Assembly: GCA_015519985.1 (NCBI GenBank)
Contig: WIAN01000035.1
Span: forward strand, 1 to 11,712
Direction: 5' to 3'
Source of the DNA: Candidatus Woesearchaeota archaeon
Lineage (GTDB): Archaea; Nanobdellota; Nanobdellia; Woesearchaeales; WAPJ01
Length of the DNA stretch: 11,712 nucleotides
Under the pieces are notes generated by a model that did not search any database, was not told the origin of the DNA, and saw nothing but the letters and a program-made list of their open reading frames with translations. Shown piece by piece: positions 1 to 6,606 of the stretch; within the stretch, counting starts at the first letter, position 1, and each line of letters opens with the position of its first letter. Both the position numbers and the translations under genes were made by a program.

Positions 1-1
1 A

Positions 2-133
2 AATTATTCTGATTTAAGTCATGATGAAAGGATTGAAAAGAAACATGAAGCTTTCCATACTAGTAGAATTTTTGATTGGAAAAAATTAATTAAAAATTAT
101 TTTGAAGCTCATAAAAAAGCTTTAGAAAAATAA
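2..133 (+). CDS. 3' end of a gene cut by the window edge; possible GT3 glycogen synthase C-terminus
   Basis: Only the last 43 codons and the TAA stop are present; the frame is open to the left edge. The peptide is charged and lacks cysteine like its neighbours. Its end, with FDWKKLIKNYFEAHKKAL preceded by ERIEKK, resembles from memory the conserved tail of eukaryotic-type (GT3) glycogen synthases, where RI..RN...E..SDLLDW..L...Y..AR..AL occurs. If correct, the product would transfer glucose from a nucleotide sugar to an alpha-1,4-glucan. Another glycosyltransferase ending in a similar DWK...Y helix is equally possible from so short a piece. The gene converges on purA with a 41-nt gap. I am fairly sure it is coding, and unsure of the product. 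Confidence 0.55.
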   Translation, partial: NYSDLSHDERIEKKHEAFHTSRIFDWKKLIKNYFEAHKKALEK

Positions 134-166
134 AAAAAATTAATAAAAATAAAAAAAAAAAAGTTT
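134..166 (-). terminator. Poly-T terminator downstream of purA
   Basis: On the minus strand, starting about 10 nt after the purA stop, there is a run of 12 T (151-162) followed by further T-rich sequence with no strong hairpin. Oligo-T tracts are the usual intrinsic termination signal of archaeal RNA polymerase. It sits in the 41-nt convergent gap between purA and the gene entering from the left. Confidence 0.6.
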
Positions 167-174
167 TAAAATTC

Positions 175-1470
175 TTAAAATCTGTATATTGTTTGTGTTC
201 TATCAGGACCTACTGAAATGATTCCGAATTCAAGATTTAAATGTCTTTCTAAAAATTTAACATAATTTTGTGCTTCTTTTGGAAGTTCATAAAAAGTTCT
301 TGCATTTGAAATGTCTTCTTCCCAACCTTTTAAAGAAACATATACAGGTTCATAATGTTCTGCGAATAAAGGATTAAATTCACTAACAAAATTATTACCA
401 ATTCTGTATCCTATTGCTACTTTTATCTCTTCTAATCCTGAAAGTACATCTAATTTTGTTAAAGCTAAAGAATTAAATCCATTTAATCTTAAAGAATATT
501 TTGCTAAAGGAATATCAAACCAGCCTGTTCTTCTAGGTCTTTTTGTTGTAGCTCCAAATTCATGACCTTTTTCTCTTAAATAATCTCCTAAATTATCATT
601 TAGTTCTGTGACAAAAGGACCTTCTCCAACTCTTGTCATGTATGCTTTAAAAATTCCTATTATTGAAACTGGCTTGTTTAACAAACTTATTCCTGTTCCT
701 GTTAAAACTCCTCCTACGGTTGTATTGCTAGAAGTTACATAAGGGTATGTTCCGTGTATAATGTCTAATAATGTTCCTTGTGCTCCTTCGAATAAGACTT
801 TTTCTTCACCTATTATTTTTTCTAAAAGCAAAGAAGTGTCTTGTATTTTTCCGTTCAAAATATTAAAAGCATCCATTAATAAAGTATAAACATTTTCTAA
901 ACTGTATGTTCTTCCTTCTAAAAGTTTTAAATGTTCATTTACTTTTGAAATTTTTAAATTTAATATTCTTTTTATTTCTTCTTCAGATTTAATAGAATAA
1001 TTTGGATTTAAAAAATCTCCAAATCTTAATGTTGATCTGGAAATAAGATCTTCATAAGCAGGTCCTATTCCTTTTCCTGTTGTTCCTATTGCTTTTTGAT
1101 GTTTTATTCTGTCAAGTTCTTTATGCCAAGGCATTAATAAAGGTGCTTTATCACTCACAATTACATTAGGATTTATTCCTTTTTCATTTAAAGTTCCAAA
1201 TTCTTTTATTAATTCTTCTAAACCAACTACTACTCCTGAACCTATTATGTTTAAAGCATTTTTATTTAAAACTCCTGATGGAAGTACATGCAATATTGTT
1301 TCTTCTCCGTTTGAAATAACTGTATGTCCTGCGTTTGCTCCTCCTTGAAATCTTACTACAACATTGTAATTGCCTTGATTGTAATTACCTTGATTTACTA
1401 AATAATCAACAATTTTTCCCTTTCCTTCATCACCAAATTGTGCTCCCAGAATTATAACATTATCTTCTAT
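175..1470 (-). CDS. purA: Adenylosuccinate synthetase (IMP-aspartate ligase), apparent ATA start
   Basis: PurA joins IMP and aspartate using GTP to give adenylosuccinate, the first step from IMP to AMP, in the cytoplasm. From the start chosen here the product is 431 aa, close to E. coli PurA (432). Visible motifs are the GTP/IMP loop GDEGKGK (13-19, catalytic Asp14), GGANAGHT with the catalytic His49, GTTGKGIGPAYED (129-141), FEGAQG followed by LDIIHGTYPYVTSSN (about 227-249), GATTKRPRRTGWFD (306-319) and a C-terminal SVGPDRTQT. An in-frame TAA lies at 1474-1476 and there is no ATG, GTG or TTG until a TTG at 1293, which would delete the active-site loop. ATA at 1468-1470 gives the normal family N-terminus (xEDNVIILGAQFGDEGKG) and has GGGGTG six bases upstream. 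Residues 26-36 hold a doubled NQGNY, a small insertion. A poly-T terminator follows. Function is secure; the start codon is inferred. Confidence 0.95.
   Translation of the reverse strand: MEDNVIILGAQFGDEGKGKIVDYLVNQGNYNQGNYNVVVRFQGGANAGHTVISNGEETILHVLPSGVLNKNALNIIGSGVVVGLEELIKEFGTLNEKGINPNVIVSDKAPLLMPWHKELDRIKHQKAIGTTGKGIGPAYEDLISRSTLRFGDFLNPNYSIKSEEEIKRILNLKISKVNEHLKLLEGRTYSLENVYTLLMDAFNILNGKIQDTSLLLEKIIGEEKVLFEGAQGTLLDIIHGTYPYVTSSNTTVGGVLTGTGISLLNKPVSIIGIFKAYMTRVGEGPFVTELNDNLGDYLREKGHEFGATTKRPRRTGWFDIPLAKYSLRLNGFNSLALTKLDVLSGLEEIKVAIGYRIGNNFVSEFNPLFAEHYEPVYVSLKGWEEDISNARTFYELPKEAQNYVKFLERHLNLEFGIISVGPDRTQTIYRF
1363..1392 (-). repeat. 15-bp tandem duplication inside purA
   Basis: Two adjacent 15-bp copies (1363-1377 and 1378-1392) differ at one base and encode NQGNY twice, in the short loop between the GDEGKGK helix and the next strand (VVVRFQGG). 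Compared with E. coli PurA this loop is several residues longer. The repeat keeps frame. Confidence 0.8.
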
Positions 1471-1476
1471 TCTTTA

Positions 1477-1482
1477 CACCCC
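1477..1482 (-). promoter_or_regulatory. Shine-Dalgarno site supporting an ATA start of purA
   Basis: Read on the minus strand, GGGGTG lies six bases before ATA at 1470-1468. It resembles the archaeal ribosome-binding sequence GGAGGTGATC. It stands out in an otherwise A/T-only upstream region and points to initiation at the ATA rather than at the TTG 177 bases downstream. Confidence 0.6.
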
Positions 1483-1648
1483 ACACAAAAATATTAACTT
1501 TAAAATGACAATAAACTTTTGTTGTTTAAAGTATTTAAAATTTATTATTATAGAAATAGTATTTTTCAACAATTATTTTTGTCAATATTATTTTTTTACT
1601 TTTTTTCTACCTTTATTTTTTTGCTTTTCTTGTTCTCTTTGTTTTTTG

Positions 1649-3274
1649 TTACTTTTTTTTGTTTTGTTTTTCTTTTCTTTTTTTGTTTTTAAAATTATAT
1701 TTGTTATAATTTATGAATCCTATGTTTGTTCTTGATAAATGATGTTCTAATAATAAAAATGGTTTTTCTATAATGTTTATTTCTTTTTTTATTTTTGTCT
1801 TTGCATTTTTAAATTCTTTTTTTACTTTTTTATTTATTTTTTCTTCTAATTTTTTTAGTTCTTTTTCTCTTCTTAATTCTTTAACAAAAATTATTAGTAA
1901 TATTAAAACTATTATTCTTAATAGTCCTGAGGTTAAAAATATTGTTTGGAATGGATTGTTAAAATTGAAAGAATTGTTTATTATTGTTATTATTGTTGTG
2001 TTTTTTATCATACTATAATATTTTAAAAAGTTTGATGTTGTTAATCCTGCTAATATTATGCTTAATCCTACAAAAAAATTAAAGTAAGGCCTTACTATTG
2101 TTCTTTTTTTACTGCTAACTGCGTCTAAAAAATAGTTTAATCCTCCTAATAATAGCGCTGCGTTGAATACTCCTGAAAAAAATTCTATTATGTAAAGTAG
2201 ATTTATATTCATTATAAATGCCCATAAGGATATTATTATGCTTTTGAAGAATGTTGATATTAACAATAACAATTTATTCCCATATTTGTCTGATATTTTT
2301 CCCCAGTAAGAATATGAAAGTACATTTCCTAGTATAAAAAATATTTTGAATAGTGTAAATTGAAAATAATTTACGTCTAAAATTTTTAATCTGTAAAAAC
2401 TTATTGTTGTTGCAAATAAATACATTGAAAATATTAAAAAACTGTATATTAATGTGTATTTTACAAAGTTGCTTTTTTTTATTCTTTTTATAAATTGTAT
2501 CAGTGTAAATTCTTCTTTTTTCTCTAACTCTTTTGTTTTTGGTACGTAGTATTGTTTTAATAAAAAGTATGTGTATATTCTTGCTATTATTGCTATTGAA
2601 AATAATACTATAAAACTTTTTACTCCAATACTTTTTTGTAAATAATTTAATAATGTTCCTGCTATTAACAATGATATTAATGATACTATGTTTATTACTT
2701 TATTCCTGTAAGCTATGTATGTTCCTTTTTCATGTTTTTTTAATACATCTCCTATTATGCTTATCCATGAAACTGCTATTACATTGCTTATAAAAAAGAA
2801 TAGTGTTAATAGTAATATTAATGCTACTGCATTTTTTGTTAATAATCCTACTGTTAATATTATTGCTATTAATGTTGCTTGTGTTAATGCTGAATAATAT
2901 AATGCTTTATGTCTTCCTAATGTTTTTATTATTTTGTATGTGAATAATTGTAATACACTGTTTAAAAATTGTGGTATGCTTATTATTAGTGAAACTGTTT
3001 GTGCAGAAAATCCTAATGCTACTGCAAATGCGTCAAAAAAGTTAGAAGAAAAATTTTGCATTATTGAAAATCCTACTCCTGTTAATACTGCTAATTTTTT
3101 TGTTTTTTCTTTTTTTTCTATTATAGAATTTGTTTTATTATTGTTTTTTATTTTTGCTTTTTTTTCTTCATCTATTTTTTTTACTGTATTTGTTCTTTTT
3201 GTTTCTTTATTTTCTTTTTTTGTTATTTTTTTTGTTTTTGCTGTGTTTGTTTTTTTGGCTGTTTTTTTTCTCAT
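1649..3274 (-). CDS. Major facilitator superfamily transporter with Lys/Asn-rich tails
   Basis: A 541-aa polytopic membrane protein with about 12 hydrophobic segments between residues 62 and 465, separated near the middle by a charged cytoplasmic loop (about 241-270). Two loops fit the MFS motif-A position: YKIIKTLGRHK (113-123) and, more clearly, WGKISDKYGNK (324-334). GDVLKKHEKGTYIAYRN (175-191) resembles the GD.v....RG.y...RN loop of many MFS permeases. The substrate cannot be told. Unusually, a stretch of about 60 residues before the first helix and about 75 after the last are dominated by Lys, Glu, Asn and Thr, making the protein longer than the usual 400-450 aa. A TATA-like box 27 nt before the ATG supports this distal start, so the Lys-rich N-terminus is probably real. 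There is no cysteine. The gene lies between map and purA, with 97- and 178-nt gaps. Confidence 0.85.
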   Translation of the reverse strand: MRKKTAKKTNTAKTKKITKKENKETKRTNTVKKIDEEKKAKIKNNNKTNSIIEKKEKTKKLAVLTGVGFSIMQNFSSNFFDAFAVALGFSAQTVSLIISIPQFLNSVLQLFTYKIIKTLGRHKALYYSALTQATLIAIILTVGLLTKNAVALILLLTLFFFISNVIAVSWISIIGDVLKKHEKGTYIAYRNKVINIVSLISLLIAGTLLNYLQKSIGVKSFIVLFSIAIIARIYTYFLLKQYYVPKTKELEKKEEFTLIQFIKRIKKSNFVKYTLIYSFLIFSMYLFATTISFYRLKILDVNYFQFTLFKIFFILGNVLSYSYWGKISDKYGNKLLLLISTFFKSIIISLWAFIMNINLLYIIEFFSGVFNAALLLGGLNYFLDAVSSKKRTIVRPYFNFFVGLSIILAGLTTSNFLKYYSMIKNTTIITIINNSFNFNNPFQTIFLTSGLLRIIVLILLIIFVKELRREKELKKLEEKINKKVKKEFKNAKTKIKKEINIIEKPFLLLEHHLSRTNIGFINYNKYNFKNKKRKEKQNKKK

Positions 3275-3296
3275 AAGTTTTTTTTAATTTTTTTTG

Positions 3297-3305
3297 TTTT
3301 ATAAT
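3297..3305 (-). promoter_or_regulatory. TATA box of the MFS gene, leaderless geometry
   Basis: Minus-strand ATTATAAAA centred at 3301 is 27 nt before the A of the ATG at 3274, the spacing expected between an archaeal TATA box and the transcription start. No Shine-Dalgarno precedes the ATG, only A-rich sequence. This predicts a leaderless mRNA. Confidence 0.45.
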
Positions 3306-3371
3306 GTTTTTGTTTTTTTATTTTTTTTATTGTTCTTTTTTTCTGTTATTTTATTTTTTATTTTTTTAATT

Positions 3372-4283
3372 TTATTCTATATTCCATTTTGTTGTTATTA
3401 TTGGTTTGTTGTCTTTTATTATTATTGTTCTTTCAAATTGTGATACTAAACCATTTTGCACTTCTATTAGAGGAGTATAATATTCTAAAACATTTTGTAA
3501 TATTAAATCGTTTATTGCATATTCTGCTTTTTTTAACCCTATTTTTTCTGCTATTTGTCTTAAACTAAAAGGAAGAAGATTATATTCTTTGTATATTGTT
3601 TTTAAAACATTTTTTGAAATTATGTTCCTTACAGGTTTATAATTTTTTATTCTAAAAACTTCTGGTTCTGAATAATTTTTTATTTTTCCAAAACCGTTTG
3701 TTGTGAAAGGTTCTATTGCAAAGTGCATTTTATCCTCAAATTTTTCTTCAAAATTTGTATTTACATTTGGTATGCTTGGATCAGTATGTATTTTATATCT
3801 TCCTAAACCGTGTCCTGACAAATTGCTTATTGGTTTTAAATTGTAAGAGTGTATTGTTTCTTCTATTTTTTTTGAAACTTCACTTATTTTTTCTCCTACT
3901 TTTACTTTTTTTATTGCTTCTTCTAATGCTTTCATTCCTGCTTCTAATAATTTTTTATTTTCATTTGTTAAATCTACTGTTAGTGCATTGTCTGCTATTA
4001 CTCCGTCTATATGTGCTCCTACATCTAATTTTACTATTCCTTTTAATGTTCTTTCATCATTATATTTTGCTGTGTCGTGCGCTGCTATTTCATTCATAGA
4101 TATTTGTGCAGGAAAAGCAGGTTTTGCTCCTTTTTGTATTATATAATTTTCTACTTCTTTTATTATTGTAATAATTTTTTCTTCTTTTTTTATTAATTTT
4201 TTTCCATACATTAATGCTTTTGATGCTATTATTCCTGCTTCTATTGCTTTTTCATAATAACTTTCGAAATCTTTAGAATCCAT
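3372..4283 (-). CDS. map: Methionine aminopeptidase, type II
   Basis: Removes the initiator methionine from nascent proteins in the cytoplasm, using two metal ions. The 303-aa length fits archaeal type II enzymes. The five metal ligands expected from Pyrococcus furiosus MetAP (D82, D93, H153, E187, E280) correspond to D87 (KLDVGAH), D98 (DGVIADNA), H158 (SGHGLG), E191 (FAIEPF) and E284 (SQFERT). His69 (AAHD) matches the substrate-site histidine. The type II insert (about 205-275), a winged-helix-like segment, is present (LPFSLRQIAEKIGLKKAEYAINDL). There is no Cys-rich N-terminal zinc region. The start ATG gives the normal N-terminus. Upstream, AT-rich sequence around 4331-4346 could be a TATA region, but the composition makes this weak. 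The gene follows hisS with an 83-nt gap and precedes the MFS gene. Confidence 0.96.
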   Translation of the reverse strand: MDSKDFESYYEKAIEAGIIASKALMYGKKLIKKEEKIITIIKEVENYIIQKGAKPAFPAQISMNEIAAHDTAKYNDERTLKGIVKLDVGAHIDGVIADNALTVDLTNENKKLLEAGMKALEEAIKKVKVGEKISEVSKKIEETIHSYNLKPISNLSGHGLGRYKIHTDPSIPNVNTNFEEKFEDKMHFAIEPFTTNGFGKIKNYSEPEVFRIKNYKPVRNIISKNVLKTIYKEYNLLPFSLRQIAEKIGLKKAEYAINDLILQNVLEYYTPLIEVQNGLVSQFERTIIIKDNKPIITTKWNIE

Positions 4284-4366
4284 TTTTAATCAAAATTAAA
4301 TTTATTATTAATCATTTAATCATTATTCGTTAATATATTTTTATATTTTTGTTAAGTATTAATTAT

Positions 4367-5677
4367 TCAAATATTAAGTATTTTTATTAATAATTCTATT
4401 ATTTCTTCTATTGTTAATTTTTTTTCTTCTCTTGTTTTTAAATTTTTTATTGTATATTTTTTATTTTCTATTTCTTCTTCTCCTATTAATATTATAAAGT
4501 CATAATTGTTTTGTATAGAATATTTTAAATTTTTGTTTAATGTTCTTTCATTCAAATCTATGTCTGTTATTATTTTTTCATTCCTTAATATTTTTGTTAT
4601 TTCATATGCTTCTTTAAAATATTCTTTTTTTAATGGAATTACGTATACTTTTATTTTTTCTTTTAAATTTAATTTTACTTCTGATTCTATTATTGCATCT
4701 ACTCCGAAGCTTATTCCTACTGCTTCTATGTCGTCTTTTCTCCATTGTGTTATTATTTTTTTATATCTTCCTCCTGCTGCTATTGCACTTTTAAAATTAT
4801 TGTTTTTTAAAAATACTTCAAATATTATTCCAGAATAATAGTTTAACCCTCTTGCTAATGTCGGGTTGAATGTTAAATTTAAATTGTAAGAGAATAATTC
4901 TTCTAATTCTTTTATTGACTTTTCTAATGTTTCTATAACATTATTGTTTTTTATATTTTTTATATCTACTATTTTTTTTATTTTTCTATTCAAATCTTTT
5001 ACTTTTACATTTTTTAATTCGTTTATTATTTTAAACAATAATTCTATATTTTTTTCTTCTAATTTTTTTTGTTTTAATTCTTCTTTTACTTTTTCTTCTC
5101 CTACTTTTTCTAATTTGTCTAATGATAATAGTATGCTTTCTATTTTTTCTTTTTTAAAATTTGATAATAATATTATTGATTCTAAAAAGTATCTGTGATT
5201 TACTTCTATTTTTACATTTATGTTTAATTCTTCAAATATTTCTTTTGCTATTGTTAATAATTCTACTTCTCCTTTTATTGTTTTTACTCCTGCTATGTCT
5301 ATGTCTGCTTGTGTGAATTCTCTTAATCTTCCTTTTTTTATAGGGCCGTTTCTAAATACATTTCCAAAAGTGTATCTTTTGTATGGCAGTTGTAATTCTG
5401 GGTGCATTCCTAAAAATCTTGAGAATGGAACTGTATGATCATATCTTAATGCTAATTTTCTTTCTGCTCTGTCTTTTAATGTGAATAGTTCTTTTAATAT
5501 TTCTTCTCCTCCTGAAAATTTTGATGTTAATATATTTTCATATTCTAATATTGGTGTTTCTAAATATTTAAAATTGTAAATTTCAAATTTTTGTTTTAAA
5601 AAATTTATTAGTTTTATTTTTTTTTCTGCTTTTTTATCATACAAGTCTCTTGTTCCTTTTACATTTTGTAATTCCAT
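4367..5677 (-). CDS. hisS: Histidyl-tRNA synthetase
   Basis: A class II aminoacyl-tRNA synthetase that charges tRNA-His; 436 aa, a normal length. Seen in order: N-terminal GTRDLYD (8-14), the RYDHTVPFSRF region (78-88), motif 2 FRNGPIKKGRLREFTQ (108-123, Arg109), a Lys/Glu-rich helical insertion (about 170-265), the HisA motif ARGLNYYSG (275-283, Arg276), AAGGRYKKI (300-308), motif 3 GISFGVDAI (321-329) and a C-terminal anticodon-binding domain (about 340-436). The motif 2 type (FRNGP.KKGR.REFTQ) is archaeal/eukaryotic-like. Two departures stand out: Ala328 where class II motif 3 normally has Arg, and Asn where RGLDYY usually has Asp. It uses TGA as stop; the other complete genes use TAA. Its cognate tRNA-His gene lies 107 nt upstream on the same strand. 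The identification is secure. Confidence 0.96.
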   Translation of the reverse strand: MELQNVKGTRDLYDKKAEKKIKLINFLKQKFEIYNFKYLETPILEYENILTSKFSGGEEILKELFTLKDRAERKLALRYDHTVPFSRFLGMHPELQLPYKRYTFGNVFRNGPIKKGRLREFTQADIDIAGVKTIKGEVELLTIAKEIFEELNINVKIEVNHRYFLESIILLSNFKKEKIESILLSLDKLEKVGEEKVKEELKQKKLEEKNIELLFKIINELKNVKVKDLNRKIKKIVDIKNIKNNNVIETLEKSIKELEELFSYNLNLTFNPTLARGLNYYSGIIFEVFLKNNNFKSAIAAGGRYKKIITQWRKDDIEAVGISFGVDAIIESEVKLNLKEKIKVYVIPLKKEYFKEAYEITKILRNEKIITDIDLNERTLNKNLKYSIQNNYDFIILIGEEEIENKKYTIKNLKTREEKKLTIEEIIELLIKILNI

Positions 5678-5721
5678 TTTTATCTTTTATTTTTTTGTTT
5701 TGTTTTTTTAAAATGTTTTTT

Positions 5722-5731
5722 TATTTAAAAA
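5722..5731 (-). promoter_or_regulatory. Candidate TATA box of hisS
   Basis: Minus-strand TTTTTAAATA, the same decamer as the box before aIF2-gamma (6577-6586). Centred about 50 nt before the hisS ATG, it would give a leader of roughly 20-25 nt. It lies between tRNA-His and hisS, so hisS could be transcribed alone or together with the tRNA. High A+T limits confidence. Confidence 0.4.
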
Positions 5732-5784
5732 AGTTATTGAAAAATAGTTGAAAATAAAAGAATAATTAAAGAATAATATTGAAG

Positions 5785-5856
5785 GGCCGCTACCGGGAGT
5801 TGAACCCGGCCCTGGGGTTCCACAGACCCCCATGCTACCGATACACCATAGCGGCC
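5785..5856 (-). tRNA. tRNA-His (anticodon GUG), intronless, no encoded CCA
   Basis: The 72-nt minus-strand sequence folds into a full cloverleaf. The encoded extra G-1 (5856) pairs with C73 (5785), the identity pair of tRNA-His. The acceptor stem GCCGCUA/UAGCGGC has seven pairs. The D arm is GUGU/GCAU (G-U pairs at 10-25 and 13-22) with a seven-base loop containing GG. The anticodon stem GGGGU/ACCCC closes the loop CUGUGGA, anticodon GUG, with G37. The variable loop is AGGG. The T stem CCGGG/CCCGG closes UUCAACU. CCA must be added after transcription, since CUU follows C73. The gene is a GC-rich island in AT-rich DNA. Position 15 reads U and 48 reads G, so the usual Levitt pair may be atypical. 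It lies upstream of hisS on the same strand. Confidence 0.97.
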
Positions 5857-5890
5857 ATAAAAACAAACTGTTTTTTTGGTTTTTTGTTGC

Positions 5891-5900
5891 TTTTAAAAAA
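5891..5900 (-). promoter_or_regulatory. Candidate TATA box of tRNA-His
   Basis: Minus-strand TTTTTTAAAA centred near 5896, about 40 nt before G-1. Transcription would begin about 15 nt upstream of the mature tRNA. A second similar element (5921-5930, TTTTAAAAAG on plus) lies farther away and could serve either direction. Confidence 0.35.
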
Positions 5901-5945
5901 TTTATGTTTTTTTCCAAAACTTTTAAAAAGAGTAATAATAGCCAA

Positions 5946-5955
5946 TTTTTTTATA
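5946..5955 (+). promoter_or_regulatory. Candidate TATA box of rps6e
   Basis: TTTTTTATAA on plus, centred near 5951. A start about 26 nt downstream would give a leader of about 30 nt that includes the Shine-Dalgarno of rps6e. The region 5857-6006 is a divergent promoter shared with tRNA-His. Confidence 0.4.
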
Positions 5956-5994
5956 ACATTTTATTTTGTTAAAATTGATTAAAAAAGTAAAGAT

Positions 5995-5999
5995 GAGGT
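5995..5999 (+). promoter_or_regulatory. Shine-Dalgarno site of rps6e
   Basis: GAGGT seven bases before the ATG at 6007, the best canonical match in this part of the window. It fixes the start of rps6e. Confidence 0.7.
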
Positions 6000-6006
6000 A
6001 TTTAAT

Positions 6007-6450
6007 ATGGCTATAAAGATTGTTATTGGACATAAAGGAAAGTCAAAAACTGTAGAGTTTGATGTTAAACCTTTATTAGGTAAAAAGATTGGAGATACTT
6101 TTAAAGGAGAACTAATTGATATGCCTGGTTATGAATTTGAAATTACTGGTGGAAGTGACAATGCTGGTTTTGCTATGAGAAAAGATGTTGAAGGAAGCAG
6201 TAGAAAAAAAATTTTAGCTGTTAAAGGTGTTGGTTTAAGAAAAAAAGCTAAAGGTTTAAAACAAAGAAAGACTGTTGCTGGAAATACTATTTATCAAGGA
6301 ACTGCTGCTATTAATGTTAAAGTTTTGAAAGAAGGTAAAACTCCTTTATTTGAAGAGCCAAAAGAGGAGAGTAAAGAGAGTAATGAAAATAAAGATGAAA
6401 GTAGTGGAAATGAAAATAGTGAAGAAAAAGTTGAAGTTGCAGCTCAATAA
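6007..6450 (+). CDS. rps6e: Small ribosomal subunit protein S6e with an acidic tail
   Basis: A 147-aa protein matching archaeal/eukaryotic S6e, part of the 30S subunit. Recognisable stretches are DMPGYEFEITGGSDNAGFAMR (from 39), the basic segment SRKKILAVKGVGLRKKAKG (65-83) and QRKTVAGNTIYQGTAAINVKV (86-106). Archaeal S6e is usually about 125 aa; here residues 115-147 form an additional Glu/Ser/Asn-rich, acidic, probably disordered tail ending EKVEVAAQ. A good Shine-Dalgarno precedes the ATG. It is followed by aIF2-gamma, a common archaeal arrangement, but a 156-nt T-rich gap and a separate promoter suggest the two are at least partly transcribed apart. Confidence 0.96.
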   Translation: MAIKIVIGHKGKSKTVEFDVKPLLGKKIGDTFKGELIDMPGYEFEITGGSDNAGFAMRKDVEGSSRKKILAVKGVGLRKKAKGLKQRKTVAGNTIYQGTAAINVKVLKEGKTPLFEEPKEESKESNENKDESSGNENSEEKVEVAAQ

Positions 6451-6454
6451 AACT

Positions 6455-6565
6455 TTTAATTTTATATTTTCTTTTTTTACATTTTCTTTTATTTATGTTT
6501 TTTTTGTTCCTGTTTTTTCTCTTTTTGTTTTATTATTTTATTCCTTGTTGTTTTTTTTATTCTTT
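6455..6565 (+). terminator. T-rich termination region after rps6e
   Basis: The gap after the rps6e stop is almost pure pyrimidine on plus with repeated runs of 5 to 9 T, and no convincing hairpin. Archaeal polymerase stops at such U-rich tracts, so this is a likely terminator for rps6e before the separate aIF2-gamma promoter. Confidence 0.5.
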
Positions 6566-6576
6566 TAAACAATAAA

Positions 6577-6586
6577 TTTTTAAATA
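6577..6586 (+). promoter_or_regulatory. TATA box of aIF2-gamma, leaderless geometry
   Basis: TTTTTAAATA centred at 6581, 26 nt before the A of the ATG at 6607. The intervening bases are a T tract with no Shine-Dalgarno, so the mRNA is predicted to start at or next to the ATG. The same decamer occurs before hisS. Confidence 0.6.
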
Positions 6587-6606
6587 GCTTTGTTTTCTTT
6601 TTTTTT

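Noticed and set aside
175..1293. purA starting at the TTG at 1293
   Set aside because: The frame continues upstream with the essential GDEGKGK loop and the GGANAGHT histidine, so this start would make a dead enzyme.
1363..1392. Tandem repeat considered as a seed of a CRISPR or mobile-element site
   Set aside because: Only two adjacent copies, no spacers, inside an intact purA reading frame.
1505..1735. Plus-strand open frame rich in Phe, Leu and Cys
   Set aside because: It overlaps the T-rich strand opposite the Lys-rich end of the MFS gene, has a low-complexity composition and no start signals. Similar antisense frames over map, hisS, DUF655, rpoF and the membrane protein were rejected for the same reasons.
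3275..3371. Nearly pure T tract on plus between the MFS and map genes, considered as a regulatory or repeat element
   Set aside because: It has no unit structure and matches the general strand bias of the gaps; only a TATA-like box (3297-3305) could be picked out.
5722..6586. Shared decamer TTTTTAAATA before hisS and aIF2-gamma, considered as a specific regulator site
   Set aside because: It is explained as a TATA box; such words are expected often in DNA this rich in A+T.
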